Notes: generated from the letters alone by a model not told the origin. DNA of 64,000 nt from Adiantum capillus-veneris (GCA_014529385.2 CM043963.1:75900412-75964411); one strand, 5' to 3'. Numbered from the stretch's first letter, positions 37,817 to 50,768 are shown. Translations and numbers: made by a program.

Positions 37817-39272
37817 CGCCTTGCTTACCCTCACCTCCTCTGAACCTTGCTTCCCTCACCTCCTCTGAACCTTGCTTCCCTCCCCTCCTGGACTTTCCAT
37901 CCCCTCGTTTTTCTCATTGTTGAAAACCACCGTAAAATAGTCCTCCAAAAATTTTCCCCCACCATGTAGTCATGGCGCCGTGACTGACGTGGCACGGGAA
38001 ATTTGTCTTGGTGATATGGCAGGCCGAGCCTCAGACTAACGTGAAATTTGCCAACAACAGCGCTTAATAGCATTGCGCAATTGTGCTGAGAGTTTTTTAC
38101 TTCATACTCGCCACCATCGGAGCAGTTTCTTGGCCAGCGCAAGTCCCTTTTTTTTCCCTACGTCACTCACTCTTTGTCTGCTCGCCATCTTCTTGGTTTT
38201 TCCCCTCCCTTCACACACATAAGGCCTCTTGTTTTAATTAAGTGGGCAGCCCTTAGTGGGCGGCCATTGAAGTGGGCGGCTGGTTTTCCCCAAGGTCATC
38301 CCATTTAGCATAAATATAGATCCAAGGCAATGCTTTGCAAGTAGAAGACATCACATTTGGCATGCATTATCAGGCAAGGCACTTTCTACTGCAAGTAATT
38401 ATCAAATAATTTTTTTTCAAGCACCACATCTTCCTCCAACAGTCCTCGACTAACAATATCTTCGTGAATTTTACTGTCTATAGTGTCTCGAATAATGCCA
38501 CATGCTTCTAAAATACACGTATAGGTAATTGCACTTGCCGGAAGGCATTCCCTTTGCACTCGGTTGTTAATTGCTTGTATCAGCTTCTCAGATAATGGCA
38601 AAATTATCTAGATCAGTAGTGCCGACAACTGTCACCGGCCTCAAGCTGTATTATTTGATCAAGCCGGACTTTGCTTGACAAGCCGTAAATCCTTGTAGAC
38701 CTCTCGAGCTACATAGAATGTATACAAACTCTTTTGAGGAGACCAAAATTCCCATATGGCACTCCAACAGAGCCGACCAACCTGGCACGGAATTTGCCCC
38801 CGAGGAAACTTAAACGGCCAATATCTTGGCTACTGGAACTCCGATCACTGATCTGCAAAGACCGACGTGCTCCACAAAGTGAACACTTCAAGCCCATGCA
38901 TTCATTTCAATTCTATCCCCTCAGCTGCAGTTTCCCAATCCGGTACGGATCTGCAATCGACTCAAACTTCGAACTGCCATAACTTCTTCACCGTAGCTAC
39001 AATCGATGAGCCGTAAAGATAGGCCGGTAGAGCACTTCAAGCACTATAGTTCTAGATCATAATCTCCCATCCATGCTCATTTCCAGCATACTCATTTTTG
39101 GAATCATTTAGGCATCTGTTGGCCCTTTTAAGCCATATCTGGCATACATTAATCATTAAACTTGGCCTGTTAACAAGCCCTGATCATTGACCATTAAATG
39201 TGTAGGCTTCAAAGAAGCTTAACTTGCATTTCTGTGCTCTTTTTAGCTTCATGGCAGCAGAGCTGCATGACA
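37074..39272 (-). repeat. LTR C of the tandem array
   Basis: About 2.2 kb from TGTTAGGAG to GCATGACA. Its right edge is clean: the next bases (ACATGGAAGAGGTC) belong to the gag of a chromovirus and match 60,398-60,412. Confidence 0.8.
37746..37813. repeat. (GA)n microsatellite inside LTR C
   Basis: About 68 bp of GA. Just upstream (about 37,557-37,745) a stretch including CCCTATTCTCTTTGC is tandemly repeated with a shorter GATA/GA tract. Confidence 0.95.
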
Positions 39273-39881
39273 ACATGGAAGAGGTCTTCCAAGCTAAAGA
39301 AGTTCAAAGAGGGAGGAAAGAGCATCTCTTTCCTTACCTACCATGGCACCTTTGGTGCTACGTACAAAGTCTTAGCCTTTATCCAACAATTTGATGCGGT
39401 GTTCGGAGCTGAGGGCTTCACAAAGTCGTCTAAGCTACGCCATGTAGCTATGCATTTTCAAAAATCCGCCAAACAATGGTGGTCTAGTCTACGGGCCAAC
39501 GGTGAAGCTCCACGAACATGGAAAGCTTTAAGAGTTTCCATTATGAAGCAATTTTTGGCCACCGATGCCAAAGACAAAGTACTCACCAAATGGCGAAGCT
39601 TGAAGCTCTCTCCCTATGAATCCATCCACAAATATGTAGACAAGTTTTGGGACCTACAACTCAAAGCCAATGTCTTCAAAAAGTTGGATTTTGGAGAACA
39701 AAAGCAAAAATTTTGTGCGGGCTTAACTGAAGAAATGGCGGAGTATGTCAACTGTGAGGTCCCCACCCCGCCATATCAAACAGCGGATCTGATGGTGAAC
39801 CTGGTGGCCACTAGATCTATTGCGGAAGCAAACAAAGTGGTTCAGGGTTCAGCTAGCGAACGATCTCTCATCACAAAGTGA
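39273..39881 (+). pseudogene. Chromovirus relic 1 gag (capsid) fragment
   Basis: Retrotransposon gag domain without its N-terminus: GATYKVLAFIQQFDAVFGAE, KLRHVAMHFQKSAKQWWSSL, APRTWKALRVSIMKQF, YESIHKYVDKFWDLQLKA. The open frame continues left into LTR C only by chance. It matches 60,413-60,830 of chromovirus 3. After 39,881 a degraded gag tail continues to about 40,150. Confidence 0.8.
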
Positions 39882-40427
39882 GTCGAGCTCGAGCCTACTA
39901 GCAATGAGATCTAGCTCCACCTCGAAGGGGAAGCGTACTTAAGCTATCTAGCGATCCTAAGACTCACCTTCCAAGAGGAGAGAAACCCCGAGTGCCTTTT
40001 TCCCCATGTTTCAGAGGCACGTACTCTCGAGATTTCACCGCTCTAGGGGCAATGAGTATTACTAATATCGAAGTAGGCACTATGGGGACAGAGAGTTCCC
40101 GACCAATCGGGACCACCCATCTCGTAGGCATTGGCAACCTGAGCCAAGCCCCCACTTTCCACCCCCACACTCACACTTCCTTGTGTGACCTAATTACTAC
40201 CACAAAGGTTGTTCAACATAAACATTCCTTGTTTTAATTCCGAAGCACATTGTTCGTTAAGACAGCCCTTCAATCAATATTGCAAACAACACCAAGACAG
40301 TATTCTAGTAAAAATTCTACTCAAACTTATTCATTAAAATTCCAATGTTCTAGAGGTACAACATCCCCCCTCCAACGAGATTTCACTCCTCCCATTGTCG
40401 CCTAGCTGCCCATACAACTAGGTATGT

Positions 40428-40542
40428 CCACCGCATAGAAAGCACGTCATGGACACTCCCACCGCATAGAAAGCAAGACGTGGGTTCCCACTGCATAGAA
40501 AGCAAGTCGTGGGTATCCACCGCATAAAAAGCAAGTCGTGGA
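40428..40542. repeat. Minisatellite, four units of about 29 bp
   Basis: Four successive units of the type CCACCGCATAGAAAGCAAGT starting near 40,428, 40,457, 40,486 and 40,515, diverged at a few positions. Confidence 0.85.
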
Positions 40543-40784
40543 TTCAAGAGCCCTTAACGAGGAACTCTGCCCCCTGTGATGATCAGTAGGGTGGTCAGGA
40601 CTGATTCAACATTGGAAGTAAAATGAACATGTGGAGCTAAATTTTCCCTAGCAGACATTCTTTCCTCTTGCAAACAGCATACCCATCAATCATTTCCTTC
40701 CTACTTTTAGAACTTAATGTACAATGAATTCAATGCTAAGGTTTCCGTCGGATTTCTCCAACATGTTTGGGGATATGTTCATTC

Positions 40785-40979
40785 CTAACTAAACGAGTGC
40801 AATGTGAAATTAACAACTTGAATGAAATTATGACCTACCTCTTCCATTTCTTCATCAATGGCCCGTGAGATGGCCGGTATTTGTTCCTCCATGGGAGCTT
40901 TTCCCTTTCCATTGACATTGCTTGTTCCTGCCTCGCGGTCGTGGGCACCACCGAAGCGAGTTCTCTTAACCGGAACCAT
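40785..40979 (-). CDS. Small unassigned ORF, possible first exon or gag start
   Basis: ATG at 40,977-40,979; 64 codons beginning MVPVKRTRFGGAHDREAG, basic at the start, then acidic (IDEEMEEV). A donor-like GAAGAG|GTAGGT lies inside the frame near 40,840, so the frame beyond may be intron. It could be the start of another retroelement gag on the minus strand or a host exon. No family recognised. Confidence 0.25.
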   Translation of the reverse strand: MVPVKRTRFGGAHDREAGTSNVNGKGKAPMEEQIPAISRAIDEEMEEVGHNFIQVVNFTLHSFS

Positions 40980-41837
40980 TTTACTCACTACTTTAAATAA
41001 TTAGCTTGGAGAAAAAGCTAAGGTTCGCAAGCGTCATAACAACCCAATAGATAGATTAGCAACATCAATTAATCCCTCCTATATGAGAGGTCTAGATTTT
41101 TCCATATAGCAATCATTATGGATGACACATAATCCTATGGGAACCGGCTCTAAAGATAATTACTCGGCCTACATGATTAAGAATAATAGGATTTCACTAA
41201 AGGAATTACCAGAGAGATGAATTAAGTATGATTAATCTCTTTCCTAGCAAATAGATGGTGCAGATTCACCTTATGCATAGGTGTGAGGAAAGTCAACTCT
41301 TAGAGACTTAACGACGGATTAATTTTTTCTTAATTACATCTTAATGCATAAGGGAAATGAATTTAATTTAGCTACAATATTAATGAGTGATAGAAAGAGT
41401 GATTCTCATCAATCTACACAATTACCAGCTTACCGATTAATTACTATGCTACCTAGAGAGAGAAAATTCTAGTAATCATGCACTAATCATTAATCAAGAG
41501 TGATGAATGGCTGGTAATTCAGCTATGGGATGATGATTACATAATAGAATATGGTTAAGGAGAAATTAGAGAGTAATTATAAAGAATTACGACTAGGAAT
41601 AAGCATAATAGACGAGGAATTTAGATGGTAATGAATAGAATTTACAGAAGGCATTAATTAAACCGTGGTTACCGTGATTAAGGGCTGATAATCTTCTCGA
41701 TTCTCTGATCTAATCGAGCTTCTTGAGGAGAGAATTCGACAGCACTTCCCTCCTTGCTTCTCCTTCAAAAGGTGTGTGTACCGGCAGCACCTTCCCAGTG
41801 TGTGTAGGTGTGTGTGTGTGTGCACTATGTGTGTGTG

Positions 41838-41839
41838 AG

Positions 41840-41884
<45 letters not shown>
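41838..41884. repeat. (GT)n microsatellite
   Basis: About 45 bp GT tract with shorter GT runs just to its left (41,810-41,837). Confidence 0.95.
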
Positions 41885-41887
<3 letters not shown>

Positions 41888-42540
41888 TAGGCCTTTAAAT
41901 AGGATCCCACAGGCTGAAAATCGACTAGCCTTGCTAATTGCATCTGAAGGAGCACTCAGTCTCTGCATTGGCAAGTCCAGTTCCCCTACCCACCAAGTGT
42001 CAGGTTGGCTTGGTTAACTGGCTCTGAGACTTAGTTACTGGCTTGGCAGCTTTCCCAGGACTCCCACAAAGACAAAAGGTGCCCCCTAGCTGCTAAAGCT
42101 AATCTGGAGTGGCCTGGGACCTGTTCCCACACAGTCCCAGGCTCCGGTGCCTCCCCGCTCAATTTTTGGAAAAATTGATTTTAGGCTAAAACGGGTCATA
42201 CGAGTCGGATTTTGATGCCGTAAATTGCTATACAGAGCTCTAACTAAGACGTACTGGCCCGAGTACCTGCCATATTTAGCAGCCCCCGTGGTCCGAAAAT
42301 GCATTTTTTCAAATTTGGGGTACGGGTGCAGTTTTTCGAGACGGTCAAAACTAGACGGGTCGGGTGACCAAAAACTTACTATTTTTGGATTTTTTTTTAC
42401 AAAAATATTTTATTTCACATTTCTAAGCTTTAAAACATTCTAAACATCATGGCACTGACAGAATTCGAAAAACTGCTAAAAATAGTAACTTATTCCATTA
42501 TATTCAATTCATGGTACAAGAGTGCTCTTTTTGATCATTG

Positions 42541-44112
42541 TCAGAGACCTTACATCAACTCCCAAAGGCCACGCACCATATCGGCGGTAATACACCATAC
42601 TATGGTGGCTACTCGAATCAATTTCCAAATAGGGGCTAAGAGGAATTCTAAGCCCTCGGTAAACAAGGGTTCCAATGAGCCTAAGGGGAAGGACAATGTC
42701 CAAAAGTCTCCTAAGGGCAATTCCAACAAAGCTAAGGAGAAGGGAGTTTACAAAGGTAAAAACAAACTCTCTCCTGAAGAGCTTGAGTATTATTGCAAGG
42801 ATAACTGGTGTTTCAAGTGCGGCGAACAAGGGTATGAGTACCGCGCTTGTCCCCAAAAGAACACCCGCCATGATCCTCCTAGAGCTACCTTGGTGGAAAT
42901 CCAAGAGGAGGAAAATCACCACAGAGGATCTTCTCTATGCCATGCTTGGGGAAAGGTAAGAGAACATGATGCTTTTATTCTCTTTGACCCTGGTTCTACT
43001 CATAATTTCATATCTATATAGTTGGCCACCAAGCTAGGCAAGAAGCTTCAGTCACTCCCTTTATCGGAAAATTGAGGCTCCATATTCAAAGCTATGTGGA
43101 CAAAGAGGACTTCTTTATCTCTCCTCTCAAGCATGAGGATGTAATCCTAGGGGAACCATGGTTTGATCGCCTGGATGCCAATGTTAAATTCCCTGAAATA
43201 AAAATCTACTTTAGGTTCAGGAAAAAAGATATGTACATCGATGCTAAGCAAATGGGTAGCACCATACCCATTGTACATATGCAAGCTTTCAATATGTCAA
43301 TAAAGAGCTCTATTTCCATGTACATGATTTTTGTTAAAGAATTTCAAAATGAACCTAATGCTTTAGCAAAAGAAAATAAAAGCAACCACAAGGAATTAGA
43401 GTTATCCAATTTTCTCAAGGGGTTTCAAGATGTCTTTATTGACGACATCCCTTGTGGACTACCTCCTAAAAGATGCAAGGATGACCATGAAATTGAGCTT
43501 CTTCTAGGAAGTTCACCGCCTAACAAACCTCCTTATAGAGTTTCTGAAGCTCAACAAGAGGAGATTATGCGGCAAGTGCATGAGTTAGTTGAGAAGGGCA
43601 TGGTTAGGCCTAGGTCATCTCCATTTTGCTCACCTGTGCTATTAGTGCAAAAGAAAGACGACACATATCGTATGTGTGTCAACTATAGAGCACTAAATAG
43701 GATCACTATCAAGAACAGGTTTCCCATTCCACGGGTAGAGGACCTATTTGATAAGCTACAAGGATTGACCTACTTCAATAGGATTGACTTAAAAAGTGAC
43801 TACCATCAAATAAGGAGAGTTGATCAAGACATTGTAAAGACCGCATTTTGCACTACGTTTGGTCTTTACGAATATATTGTCATGCTTTTTGGCTTGACCA
43901 ATGCACCAACCACATTCAACCGCTTGATGGAGAAGCTATTGAGGCCTCATCGAACCTTCACTGGAGTGTTCTTTGATGATATTATCATCTACTCTAATTC
44001 ATTAGACAAACACAAGCAACACCTCCAGGTAATATTTCAAGTTTTAAGAGAGAATAAACTTTATGTTAATCGAAAGAAAAGTGATTTTTTTGCCACGAGA
44101 TTCAGTATTTAG
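42541..44112 (+). pseudogene. Chromovirus relic 1 zinc knuckle, protease and RT
   Basis: The zinc knuckle reads CFKCGEQGYEYRAC near 42,810-42,855, with Tyr where His is expected. Protease has AFILFDPGSTHNFISI, then a TAG at 43,019-43,021 and a deletion of about 53 bp relative to 61,250-61,310. RT is a long open frame (43,072-44,112) with MCVNYRALNRITIKNRFP, RIDLKSDYHQIR and catalytic FFDDIII. RT itself keeps its active-site Asp pair, but the polyprotein is broken. Confidence 0.85.
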
Positions 44113-44535
44113 GTCACATTATCTCTCAAGATGGCATCCAAATGGATCCATCAAAGTTAGAGGTAATAAAAGAATGACCTAAACCAAGGAATCTTCATGA
44201 ACTAAGAAGCTTTATAGGTATGTGTGCATACTATAGACGCTTCATAGAAAAGTTCTCACAAATTGTGGGACCATTACATGACCTAACAAAGAAAAGCGTT
44301 AGGTATACATGGTCTGCTAAGGAGAACAATGATTTCGAAAAGCTTATCTCTCACTTGTGCTTAAACTACCGGATCTCTCAAAGCCATTTGAGGTCCAATG
44401 TGACACTTATGGTGATTGCCTTGGAGCTGTTTTACTCTAAGAAGGGTATGCCATAGGCTATGAAAGTTGAAGGCTCGACCCTGTTGAGCAAGCTCTAGGC
44501 ATATATGAAAAGGAACTCCTTGCAGTTCTACATGC
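44113..44535 (+). pseudogene. Chromovirus relic 1 RNase H, N-terminal part
   Basis: After a frameshift, the connection and RNase H region is readable (ELRSFIGMCAYYRRFIEKFS, then NDFEKLISHLCLNY), but frameshifted relative to the copy at 62,411-63,060. It ends at TGCAGTTCTACATGCC where copia sequence begins. Confidence 0.75.
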
Positions 44536-45262
44536 CTAATGCAAATGGGAGTTCTTTCACAGTTGTTGATGCATTTTATGTACCTAGAATCAAGAAGAAT
44601 CTTTTGTCTCTATCTAGAATTGGACTTGTACTAAAATTTATGGATGATTGATGTTCAGTACATGATCTCAATTTTGGTGATGAAATTGCTGCATCTAGCA
44701 TTTTATGCCATGGGTTGTATAAGCTCACTTTGTATGACAAGTGTGGGAAAATTTTTGCAAATGTAGTGTGAATTCCAAGGCTATTTTAGATGCAAAACTT
44801 TGGCATGCACTTTTTGGACATCTGAATTTTTCCAGTTTGCTGTGTTTGCAAAAATTTGATGTAATTGCTTCTTTGCCGCCTCTTGAAGCACATGTCAAAC
44901 ATGTTTGTAAAGGTTGTATTTTGGGTAAGATGTAGCGTTCGAAGTTTCCAAGAATGGTTCAGTTAGGGCCACATGCAAAGTACAGCTTGTGCACAATGAT
45001 GTTTGTGGGACTATGCAAACTCTGCCTTGGGCAATTACCTTTACTTCGTGACTTTCATTGATGATTGCATGCATGGGTATATCCTCTTAAACAAAAGTCC
45101 AAAGTATTTATGTGCTTCAAACAATTTTTGGCTATGGATGAAAATGTCTTAAAATGTACTCTGGAACCCTCCGTTTAGATCGAGGGGGGAGTGTATGTCT
45201 CATGAATTTAATGCATTTCTGGCTAGTGGTGAGATAAAACACCAACATATAGTGCCTTAGTT
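44536..45262 (+). pseudogene. Ty1/copia fragment embedded in the chromovirus
   Basis: Copia GAG-pre-integrase and integrase N-terminus: VDAFYVPRIKKNLLSLSRIG near 44,565-44,625, HALFGHLNFSSLL near 44,805-44,845, HVCKGCILGKM near 44,905-44,935, YFVTFIDDCMHGYILL near 45,040-45,090 and, after a frameshift, EFNAFLASGEIKHQHIVP near 45,200-45,258. Several stops. No LTRs at its ends, so it is a partial copy. Confidence 0.75.
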
Positions 45263-45635
45263 GCACACACAGTATGATAACTAGTACTTATAATACACCT
45301 TCATGTATGGCTTGTGTACTAATTATAATCACTATTATGATAACTAAAACACTTTGTAAGCTAATTAAAATTTTCAATGTTTCAAATCTCATATACAATA
45401 TTCTAACGACCATTTTACAATATATCATATGCTTACTACCATTTAACTATTGTTTTTAGTATGCGAATCAACACCATGTTAAAGAAAAGCCAGTATGTTA
45501 ACTTTTAATTTTAACTTGCTTATTAGTGTATTTAAATAATGGTGTTTTGGTTGAATCAATTACCTAAGGTTCATCAAGTAGGTGTACAAGGTGCTTTATG
45601 TAATTTTTTCTCCCAATTATATTTTAAAATAAATC
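45263..45635. other. AT-rich filler between copia fragment and integrase
   Basis: Very AT-rich with no recognisable domain. The chromovirus resumes with AIDLDFRNMILALAQGKKEE near 45,640; the part of RNase H between 62,810 and 63,070 of the sister copy is missing here. Confidence 0.5.
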
Positions 45636-46936
45636 TTTGTTATGCTATTGATCTCGATTTTAGAAATATGATTTTAGCCCTTGCACAAGGGAAGAAAGAG
45701 GAACCATTTACTTTACAAGATGGTTATCTTCTCTATGGAAATAGACTATGCGTTAGTAACTCACTCCGTGAGAAATTAATGTATGAATCTCATGCTCCTC
45801 CTTATGCGGGGCATAGAGGGATTCAATCAACCCTAAAGGGAAATGAAACATATTTCTATTGGCCTACCATGAAAGAAAACATACAAGAGTATGTTTCTAA
45901 ATGTGTGATATGCCAAAAGACAAAATTTGATAAAGGGAAGCAACCTGGATTGCTTCAACCCGTGCCAATCCCTAATTCACCATACGAGAGCATATCCATG
46001 GATTTTATCTTTGGATTGCCTAAGTCTATCCATGTGAATACGGGAATATGGACAATAGTAGACAAGTTTAGTAAACAAGCTCATTTTATACATGTCAAAA
46101 AGACTATCAAACCCCATCAAATGACAACCCTCTTCATTTCACAAATTTTCAAGTACCATGGCTTGCCAATGTCCATAGTGTCGGATAGAGATCCTAGAAT
46201 GACCAGTAATTTTTGGAAGGGTCTCTTTGAGAATTTAGGGACAAGGCTTAACTTCTCTTCAGCCTATCATCCACAAACGGATGGCCAAAGTAAAATAGCT
46301 AACCTAACAATTCTTGATCTACTAAAAGCCTATGTAACGGAAGTAGATCAAAGATCCGAATGGGAGAAGTACTTACCCTTAGTGGAGTATGCTTACAATA
46401 ACATTGTACATACTTCCAGGGGAAAATCACCTTTTGAGGTAATTGAGGGAAGATCAAAAAGTCCCGTGCTACTTAAGGTACATGGGAAGATCTTCGCTCC
46501 AAATGAGTATAGCCGAGACCTACAAGAATGTTTTCAAAAGATTAAGGATGCTATCTCTATCTCACAGCAAACGCAAAAGGCTACTACTGATAAGCACACA
46601 AGAGCCCAAGCCTTTAAAGAAAATGATTGGGTCTTATTAAAATTTCCCAAGGCTCGACTAAGGCACACGACGGGCAAGAATCCTATGGGACACCAAAAGT
46701 ACTATGCTAAACTAGCAAAAAGGTATTATGGTCCCTTCCAGATTCTTAATCCAATCAATGAGATGGCCTATCAACTCAAGTTGCCCAATCACTGGCTCAT
46801 TCACAATGCTTTCCATATGACCCTACTAAAGCCTTACAAAGGAGAGCCACCTCAAGAACCAACTATTGAAGACCCACCGGAGATTGAGAGGTGTGGCAGC
46901 CCGAGTCCATTCTCCGACATGAAGACAAGGTACTAA
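45636..46936 (+). pseudogene. Chromovirus relic 1 integrase
   Basis: Long open frame with the zinc-binding N-terminus (HAPPYAGHRGIQ ... CVICQKTK) and a DDE core: SMDFIFGLPKS, then SDRDPRMTSNF, then AYHPQTDGQSKIANLTI, where the third acidic residue region reads SKI instead of SEI. The GPY/F region (YYGPFQIL) and the join to the chromodomain follow. The frame ends at 46,936 owing to an internal duplication. Confidence 0.85.
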
Positions 46937-47196
46937 GAGGTGGTAACACTATCCAATGATATCTTATTAAGTTTAAGAATTATCCTTTTGAAGATGCTAG
47001 ATGGATGCAAGACATACAGTTAAAGGATAACTATTGAAGACCCACAGGAGATCGAGGACCAAGAAGAGGTGTGGCAGCCCGAGTCCATTCTCCGACATGA
47101 AGACAAGGTACTAAGAGGTGGTAAGACTATCCAGTGATATCTTATTAAGTTTAAGAATTATCATTTTGAAGATGCTAGATGGATGCAAGGCATACA
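46861..47196 (+). repeat. 168-bp tandem duplication across the chromodomain
   Basis: AACTATTGAAGACCCACCGG at 46,861 recurs as AACTATTGAAGACCCACAGG at 47,029. The repeat covers the start of the chromodomain (PESILRHEDKVLRGGKT). The first copy is frameshifted, which terminates the integrase frame. Confidence 0.9.
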
Positions 47197-47250
47197 GTTA
47201 AAGGATAACCTAAACCTTGTCAATGCTTACAATTCTTCCCAAGAGTAAGC
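47060..47250 (+). pseudogene. Chromodomain remnant of chromovirus relic 1
   Basis: Reads WQPESILRHEDKVLRGGKTI, then a stop, then YLIKFKNYHFEDARWMQ and a tail ending NAYNSSQE. The pattern fits a C-terminal chromodomain, which in chromoviruses targets integration to particular chromatin. Confidence 0.7.
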
Positions 47251-47597
47251 AAATGTACAAATGCTAAACATGAACAAAGTTTTTGTCTTATCAGACTCTC
47301 TTTTCTTTATTGTGCACAAAAATGAAGTAGTATGCATGCTTAGATCAAGTTTGCGGAGATGAAGTCTCTCGAACACCAAGTAGAGCTTGTCACTCTACTA
47401 TTGATAGCACTAATGTGCAGACATGCATGCGGCAACCTCAGGCTCTCAAGCACCAAATGGACTAGAGTCATCCATTATGGAATGATGTTGTAGGATAACA
47501 TAGGGATCCTCTACCCGCTAAGAAAAAGGACTGATGAATATGCTTTATCTTCTCTACACCATAGTCGAGGACGACTATGATTTCAAGAGAGAGTTAA

Positions 47598-49191
47598 TTT
47601 CATAATAATCAATATCTAATTCTCCTAAATGATTTTCTCATGTTAAACTGATCATTTAATATGGGGAAGTGCCAGGGGAGAAATAGCTAGAATATTGGTT
47701 AAGTTAGCAGACCGGCCACAGTAGGGATCCAAAGGAGGGAAAATAGGGATCCAAAGGGGGACCCATTTGCAAAAGAAAAATGTGCAACAATGGGATTAAG
47801 AGACCCTAAGTTTCATCCCATTTAATACTTCCAAAATGCTAAGGTTCCAAAATTCAAAGGTTGTGTCCAAAGGTCAAACATTAGGGAAATTGGATGCTTT
47901 GTGTGTGTCCCAAAAGTCTTTATGAATCCCTACATAGGAGGGGGCGAGCCTTGCAAGTAGGTGATGAGAGAGAAACACACACACACACACACACACACAG
48001 AAGCTCCCTTTACACAAAGGGAATGAGGGACACATGTCAGCTCCCTAGCCCAGATGCCCACAAGGTGTACTCAAATCCTATTGGATGGCCTTGGAGGTGG
48101 ACCAATGAGAATTAGGCTAGAGTAAATCTAGTTTATTTAATTTAAAAACACTTAATAAAAAAACCAATGGGAATTAGGCTCTCTAGAAGACTATTGGACA
48201 GTCTCCCAAGGGGTCCAATGAGCATTCAACAGCCGAATGGCTTGCTTGATTCCTATTGGCTAGGAGGCAAAGGGGTCCAATGAGAGTTTAATTGCATTTA
48301 TTAATTACCTAAAGCTCTCACAAAAGGGGAAAGGGGGACACATGTGAGAAGGCTATAGCTTATGCTGCTTAATTTTCATTGGCTAGGCCTTGGGAGGTCC
48401 AATGGGGATGTAGCATGACCAATTAGCAAGGGGGGTCGACCAAGAGAGAGAGGGGGCTGATTTTCTTAAGGCATTATTGACTTACACACACACACAATCA
48501 ATGTGTGAAGCAAGAGGACTCTCTCTCTCTCTCTCTCTCCTTCTCAAGCTTTAATGGAAAGCTTACTACCTAATCCAAGCTTGTGAGAAGGGAGGCCTAC
48601 ACCAACAACTCTTGGCTTTGTGATGAAAATCCAACCAGGAGCCAAGCTTCAATGCATGCTCATCTCCTCGACCATGCTAATTACTAACCTAAGCTATGCT
48701 AATATGAGTGATTATGTGAGGATATATACATCTTTCTCGTAAGGATACTCCTTCTTCCTCTCAATCTACTCTCATACCCTGCTAGCTCTCACCATCTTCG
48801 AAGGTGTGTGAGGTCTTGGGTCTGAGACCGTGAGGGAATTGATGTTGCGTTTGATAAGTGTTTTGCTTAGTGCATGAAGTTTCCATTTTCAATGCACTAG
48901 CTAGTATTGAAGGAACACAAAGAATTGTATTGTAAAATGTCTCTCTTGATGGGAGAAACCATAATACAAAGCCTTTTGGTGGGGGGACCAGCTCCATGTA
49001 AATCTGATCCTCAATTGTTGTCAATATCTTAATTTCTCTCTCTTTTGAAGTATTTTTCATGCTATCTAACTAGGTGTTATGATTTTTTTTGCTATCTCCA
49101 CCCAAGCACTCTTGTTATTCTCATTAGGAAGCTATCCTAATTTCATGCTATTTTCCGCTACACACAAGTTAGTAGGCCATTAAATGTTACA
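47598..49191 (+). repeat. 3' LTR of chromovirus relic 1
   Basis: About 1.59 kb. The start is mutated (TTTCATAATAATC for TGTCATAATAATC); the end is TTAAATGTTACA. It carries a CA tract near 47,972-47,999 and a CT tract near 48,521-48,539. Confidence 0.88.
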
Positions 49192-49899
<708 letters not shown>

Positions 49900-50620
49900 T
49901 TCATTTATCTATTGCATGCGTTAGAGCGGGCATCACCTATTGTTATTATGCACAAGCCAAATGGTAAGCTGGATGGGGTGTGTTGAATACAAGCCACTTA
50001 ATGCTGCTACACAAAGGAATCAATATCCTTTGCCATTTCAAGATAATATTTAAACCAAGTTGTAGGTGATGCGAGGTATTCCATTATGGATGGTTTCTCA
50101 AGGTACTTTTAAATCGGAAGAGCTCTTGAGGACTTGTTGGAGACCATGTTTGCCACTTCATGGGGGTGTTTTGCCTATCACAAGATGCCCTTTGGCTTGG
50201 TCAATGCATATGCTACTTTTTAGTAGTGGATGAATAGGGCGTTTGGTCCCCTATATTTGGCTAAGTTTATTAAGTTTTTAATGGATGATATTGGATGTTA
50301 CAGTTCTTGATTGGATCATTTCTTAAATTTAAGCTCTATTCCCGAAGATTAGATGAAGAATGTGGTCAACTGAATCCAAAAAAATGTTAGTTGGCACAAC
50401 CATGAGTTTATTTACTAGCGCATGTAGTCTAAGAAAATGGTGTAGTGGTGACTGATCATGAGAAGGTGAAGGCTCTTTTGTTGATGAAACCCCTAGTCAA
50501 GGTTTAGGCTCATTTGCATGTAAATTGAAGTATTTGTCAAGGTTTATTTGGATTGTCTCTCAATATGTGTATCCTCTTCAAAAGATGGGATAACAAGTGT
50601 TGGGCATATGGTATTTGGCC
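49900..50620 (+). pseudogene. Ty3/gypsy RT fossil (non-chromovirus type)
   Basis: Degenerate RT with SPIVIMHKPNGKLDG, then YSIMDGFSRYF, then FATSWGCFAYHKMPFGLVNA and FIKFLMDD. Several stops interrupt it. The spelling is closer to the pol of the element at 21,998-30,643 (CDGFSGYF, TPWGYYCYTVLPFGLSN, FMDDF) than to the chromoviruses. Confidence 0.75.
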
Positions 50621-50768
50621 TATGCACTAGCTCAAGGCATCCACTACACCTAATCTAGTCACTGCCTATGTGGCAAAACCAATGTGTAGAACCATGTGAT
50701 AGCATGTGCACATTTCCACAAGTGATGCAGGTGGTGTTGTGCTATCATGTGATACAAGACATGATATC

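Larger units (their letters stand above)
39900..42540. other. Foreign stretch within chromovirus relic 1 gag
   Basis: Gag tail motifs stop near 40,150 and resume near 42,545-42,640 (PYYGGYSNQFPNRG). The intervening roughly 2.4 kb does not match the other chromovirus copies and is AT-rich in its middle. It holds a minisatellite, a GT microsatellite and a small minus-strand ORF. Insertion ends and target duplications were not resolved. Confidence 0.5.
39273..49191 (+). mobile_element. Chromovirus relic 1 (Ty3/gypsy), 5' end lost
   Basis: Starts mid-gag at the edge of LTR C and ends with a full 3' LTR (47,598-49,191) followed by TAATG. The order gag, zinc knuckle, protease, RT, RNase H, integrase, chromodomain is preserved, but a foreign stretch interrupts gag (about 39,900-42,540) and a copia fragment replaces part of RNase H (about 44,536-45,630). 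Many frameshifts; not functional. The same family occurs at 53,611-57,600 (minus) and 57,601 onward (plus). Confidence 0.85.

Noticed and set aside
40428-40542. CRISPR-like array of four spaced repeats
   Set aside because: Repeats are contiguous diverged units without spacers, in plant DNA.
42509-42922. 137-codon minus-strand ORF
   Set aside because: Antisense shadow of the chromovirus gag/zinc knuckle.
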